Source of the DNA: JAZLIT01 sp045617525
GTDB lineage: Bacteria > Bacillota > Bacilli > Bacillales_A > Planococcaceae
NCBI GenBank assembly: GCA_045617525.1
Contig: JAZLIT010000070.1
Location: 1-64,000, forward strand
Length of the DNA: 64,000 bases
Direction of reading: 5' to 3'
Below are positions 60,810 to 64,000 of this stretch, in pieces. A model generated the notes under the pieces. The model was not told the origin of the DNA. It made no database searches and saw nothing but the letters and a program-made list of their open reading frames with translations. Within the stretch, counting starts at the first letter, position 1; every line of letters starts with the position of its first letter. Position numbers and translations under genes: made by a program.

Positions 60810-63026
60810 CTATTCTAAATCCTTTTTTGACAACTTGCTTGGCCAGTATGACCACTTACCAAATACCGTTAAAATCGCTGGTACAAGTAATGGGCGCACG
60901 ATAAATGTATCAATTAAAATACCTACAGCAGTAACAATACCAAATTGTACAAGAAGTTGGATTGGTAATGATGCTAGAACACCGAATGTACCTGCCAAAA
61001 TTAAGCCCGCTGAAGTAATTACTGCACCAGTTGATGCAACCCCTCCAACAATTGACCCCTTATGTGATTTACCATTCTTACGATTTTTCCAAATATCCGA
61101 AATCATAAAGATATTGTAATCATTCCCTAACGCGATAATAAACACGAACGCATACAGTGGAATCGAACTCGCCATCGACTCATGGCCAAGTAAACCATGT
61201 ACGATTAACCAGCCTGCTCCAAGTGCCGCGAAGAATGACACAAGAACCGTCACCATTAATTGAATCGACGTAATGATTGCACGTAAATACACAAGTAATA
61301 CTATTAAAGTAATGATAATAATAACTGGTTGAATTATACTTTCATCACGTGATTGAACATCCCTTGTATCTAACTGGGCACTCGTTTCGCCGCCAATCCA
61401 ATAATGTTCATCCACATTAGAAATACCTGCATCCGTTAATAGTGCTTCAACCTGCTTCTTCAAATCCTCTACATCTTCCATTGCTTCATTTGAATATGGA
61501 TTTTTATCAAGGTCTACAGAATAAAGCTGAATACTTTCATTCACAGCACCTGTTTGAACGTCCTTCACGATTGAAATGTAAGGAATTGCTGCTAATGATT
61601 GTGATAAATCAACTGAAGAGCCTGTTGTATCGATTAATACCTGCACTGGTGCAAGTTCTCCTGGCGTGAAGTTTTCCTCGATCATCGCAAAGCCTTCACG
61701 TGAAGACATTTCCTCTGGGAACGAAGATAATAAATCATAATTATATTTAATATGTGTTGAAGCATAAGCCAAACCTAATAAGACAACTGCTGAAAACCCA
61801 ATAACAAGCCACGGCTTAGACGTAGCAAATTCTCCAACTTTACGCATATAGCGGTGATTTTCTTTACGCGGTTTCACTTCTTTATTTTTACTCACTGCAT
61901 ATTGCTGATCCATTTCTTCAGTACGAGGAATAACCGGCCAAAATGCAAAACGACCTAATAAAGTTAAAATTGCTGGCAACAATGTTAATACAGCAATACC
62001 AGTAAATAGCACACCGAAACTAAACGGCACAGCAAAGCGTTGGAATGCGCCATAATCTGCTAAACCTAATGCTGCAAGACCTATTACAACCGTTAAACTA
62101 CTCATTGCAATCGCGCCAGCAGACTCTTTAAATGCACGTGCTAATGCTAAATATTTATTCGCTTCTTCTAATAAAATATCTCGGTAACGTGTAATTAAGA
62201 ATAGACAGTAATCCGTCCCTGCCCCGAACAGGAGAACAATCATTATCGCTATCGACTGTGCATCCTTTTGAATCCAGCCTTGCTCAGCCATCATTCCTAA
62301 AATCGGGCTTACCACTAAAAATGCGATACTTACAACGACAATTGGAATAATTGCTAGAATTGGTGAACGGTAAATGATTAATAATAACACTAAAATTAAT
62401 ACAACCGTTGCAACCATCAGCTTAAAGTCCGCTGATTTAAATAAATCCGTTGCATCGACCGAAATCGCAACTGGACCTGAATAACGCGCTAACAATGAAT
62501 CTGAATCCATTGCTTTCGTGTATGGATCTTCACCAAATTGTGCCTCTGAAATGGACGTAATTTTCGCTAAATTTTCTTTATGTGCTTCCGTATTTAATGC
62601 AGTACTGAAGAAAATTGGTGTTACAAGTGATTTTCCATTCTCCGATAATGAACCTAATAACGCTTGTGCAGGTAACTGATGCAGTGGAGGCAATGTTTCT
62701 TGACCTTTTAATGGTTCAGCATCTAACTCACCGTACAGTGCCTGAATATTACCGATATCATCTAAATCAATTCCATTTTCATTAAACCAAACAATTAATA
62801 ACGGAATACCTGAATCCGAAGGGAATTCCTCTGCAATTAAGGCTGCCGCCTGTTGTGACATCATTTCTGACGGTATATCTTCACCTGCGTAATTTTCAAC
62901 ACTATTGATTTGTGGGAATAATAACGCTAAAACTACTACTAGTGCAAGCCAAATACTTATAACGACAAAGCGACTTCGCTTTCCACTTAGCAATGTACCT
63001 ATTTTTTCTAAAGGATTTTTTTTCAA
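60810..63026 (-). CDS. MMPL-family RND transporter
   Basis: 738 residues. Two six-helix bundles with a large external loop after helix 1 and after helix 7, typical MMPL. The GAGTDYCLFLITRYRD segment in helix 4 is the conserved proton-relay motif; GNDYNIFMI is its second-half counterpart. TTG start on the minus strand behind AGGAG. Exports lipids, peptides or drugs in relatives; substrate unknown. No MerR/TetR gene directly paired except the regulator at the window end, which faces away. Confidence 0.9.
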   Translation of the reverse strand: MKKNPLEKIGTLLSGKRSRFVVISIWLALVVVLALLFPQINSVENYAGEDIPSEMMSQQAAALIAEEFPSDSGIPLLIVWFNENGIDLDDIGNIQALYGELDAEPLKGQETLPPLHQLPAQALLGSLSENGKSLVTPIFFSTALNTEAHKENLAKITSISEAQFGEDPYTKAMDSDSLLARYSGPVAISVDATDLFKSADFKLMVATVVLILVLLLIIYRSPILAIIPIVVVSIAFLVVSPILGMMAEQGWIQKDAQSIAIMIVLLFGAGTDYCLFLITRYRDILLEEANKYLALARAFKESAGAIAMSSLTVVIGLAALGLADYGAFQRFAVPFSFGVLFTGIAVLTLLPAILTLLGRFAFWPVIPRTEEMDQQYAVSKNKEVKPRKENHRYMRKVGEFATSKPWLVIGFSAVVLLGLAYASTHIKYNYDLLSSFPEEMSSREGFAMIEENFTPGELAPVQVLIDTTGSSVDLSQSLAAIPYISIVKDVQTGAVNESIQLYSVDLDKNPYSNEAMEDVEDLKKQVEALLTDAGISNVDEHYWIGGETSAQLDTRDVQSRDESIIQPVIIIITLIVLLVYLRAIITSIQLMVTVLVSFFAALGAGWLIVHGLLGHESMASSIPLYAFVFIIALGNDYNIFMISDIWKNRKNGKSHKGSIVGGVASTGAVITSAGLILAGTFGVLASLPIQLLVQFGIVTAVGILIDTFIVRPLLVPAILTVFGKWSYWPSKLSKKDLE

Positions 63027-63590
63027 TTAAAGAACCTCTCCTTTTCACATGAAATTTAAATTGCTTTGCCCAAACTGTTCCTCGTGCATCGTAATGCCAT
63101 TCGACAATTCTAGTAGATTCTAACAGCTACTAATACTTTAGTTTTAACATATTTGTAAATCAATTCATTGATGACTGAAGAATCTGCGCAGTAATGCTAG
63201 TTTTCTACGTACTTCTTCATTTTACTTCATAGCTACCTTTATTTCCCGGGAAAACTCCATTCATTTGTCGAACCATTACACCTACATTAATCACCTATCC
63301 TGATATCACTTGTACTCCAGGTCATGCCCTAACAAGTACATTTTTTCTTTTCACGATCTGCCCCCTACCTACATAAAGGTTATACATATTGAGATATTGT
63401 ACAATCTTTGGTTGAAAACCGTATACTTTCACTTAAAAAAGGTTATAATTTCCACTAATGAATATATCTCACTTAAAACCTTATACAAACAATATACATT
63501 ATTTCGTTAAAAAATATCAACAATAATCTTTTTTTTTTTCAAAAACGTAGTATCATTAAATAATCCAACGATAAATTGAGGTTGATCTGA
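63027..63590. other. 564-nt intergenic region between divergent genes
   Basis: No gene supported. A short perfect inverted repeat ATCAAT-TC-ATTGAT (63159-63172) could be an operator for the MMPL gene. Near 63444 a TATAAT occurs without a usable -35. The rest is AT-rich. Confidence 0.4.
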
Positions 63591-64000
63591 ATGAATAACA
63601 AAGAAATCACTTATAGTATCCAACAAGTTTCAGAGATGACCGGTATTTCGAAGCAACTCATTCGAAAATGGGAAGATCGATATGGGCTTATCCAGCCGCA
63701 AAGATTAGACAATGGTTACCGAATGTACAGTGTAGCGGAACTCAAGTTATTAAAAGCGGTAAAAAAGCTTATACAAAATGGGCATTCTGTAAAGCAAGCG
63801 GTAAATATCGTTCAATCTCCAGGCTTTAAATCCGAAGACTTTCTTAATGAAGAACCATCAATTACTGATTTAGCTTTAGTATTCTTAAAAGAGTTAGAAG
63901 TAGCAGGTGCAATTTCAGACGACAAAAAAATCCTTCATACATTGCAACAGGCCCATCACACTTTAGGTGTACAGCATCTATTAGATGATGTAGTTGTGCC
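63591..64000 (+). CDS. MerR-type regulator with probable B12-binding module (partial)
   Basis: 136 residues visible, cut by the window end. N-terminal MerR helix-turn-helix (YSIQQVSEMTGISKQLIRKW, DNGYRMYSVAELKLLK), then a helical segment (ADDKK..LHTLQQAHHTLGVQHLLDDVVVP-like) that resembles the start of a cobalamin-binding helical bundle as in CarH/LitR regulators. RBS GAGGTTGATC. The B12 part rests on an incomplete sequence. Confidence 0.75.
   Translation, partial: MNNKEITYSIQQVSEMTGISKQLIRKWEDRYGLIQPQRLDNGYRMYSVAELKLLKAVKKLIQNGHSVKQAVNIVQSPGFKSEDFLNEEPSITDLALVFLKELEVAGAISDDKKILHTLQQAHHTLGVQHLLDDVVV

Noticed and set aside
60682..61119. 145-codon frame overlapping the MMPL terminator
   Set aside because: It spans the palindromic element and runs antisense into the MMPL gene; no RBS, no domain.
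63310..63510. 66-codon frame before the MerR gene
   Set aside because: AT-rich, no RBS, no recognisable product.

Overview
The window reads as a low-GC, motile, naturally competent Gram-positive bacterium of the Bacillales. Gene order matches the comF - flgM - hag - fliD - hpf - secA - prfB - uvrBA region of Bacillus subtilis, and the surface protein carries SLH domains. Family Planococcaceae (Lysinibacillus/Solibacillus type) is my inference from style and was not tested by any search.

Layout. 1-2.2 kb: late competence genes comFA/comFC (no comFB between them). 2.3-12 kb: flagellar export and filament genes yvyF, flgM, flgN, flgK, two tandem flgL copies, yviE, fliW and csrA, then two flagellin genes. 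The first flagellin carries a zinc-metalloprotease domain (flagellinolysin type). The second is a conventional hag with a textbook CsrA-binding hairpin in its leader. 12-25 kb: an AT-rich flagellar glycosylation island holding a Maf-type glycosyltransferase, an almost complete legionaminic acid pathway with a sugar amidotransferase, a methyltransferase and an alkaline-phosphatase-superfamily transferase. 25.4-26.7 kb: a graveyard of IS21 and IS3 fragments plus a decayed pgi tail. 26.9-38.7 kb (minus strand): one 3939-residue SLH surface protein with a tandem LPSTG-bearing linker and many Ig-like or beta repeats. Its upstream region has an excellent sigma-D promoter.

38.9-41.7 kb: flagellar genes resume (flaG, fliD, a FliT-like gene, fliS), so about 27 kb has been inserted between hag and flaG/fliD relative to B. 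subtilis. 41.8-49.5 kb: phosphoglucomutase, a PilZ protein, hpf, secA, and prfB with its programmed +1 frameshift. 49.5-57.2 kb: a small gene behind a LexA-type box, comK on the minus strand, an IDEAL-domain protein, uvrBA behind a second LexA-like box, and a YvlB-like DUF4097 protein. 57.4-60.3 kb: ftsE, ftsX and a coiled-coil M23 murein hydrolase. 60.5-60.7 kb: a GC-rich 216-nt palindromic element. 60.8-63 kb: an MMPL/RND exporter on the minus strand. The window ends inside a MerR-type regulator.

How it fits together (inference). FlgM, sigma-D-type promoters and the FliW/CsrA switch would coordinate late flagellar expression. The island would decorate the flagellin with a legionaminic-acid-like sugar. 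The filament would carry a built-in protease, and a giant S-layer-anchored protein with a sigma-D-type promoter would be made together with the filament. That combination (protease-bearing flagellin, sugar decoration and a co-regulated giant surface protein) is the most interesting system in the window.
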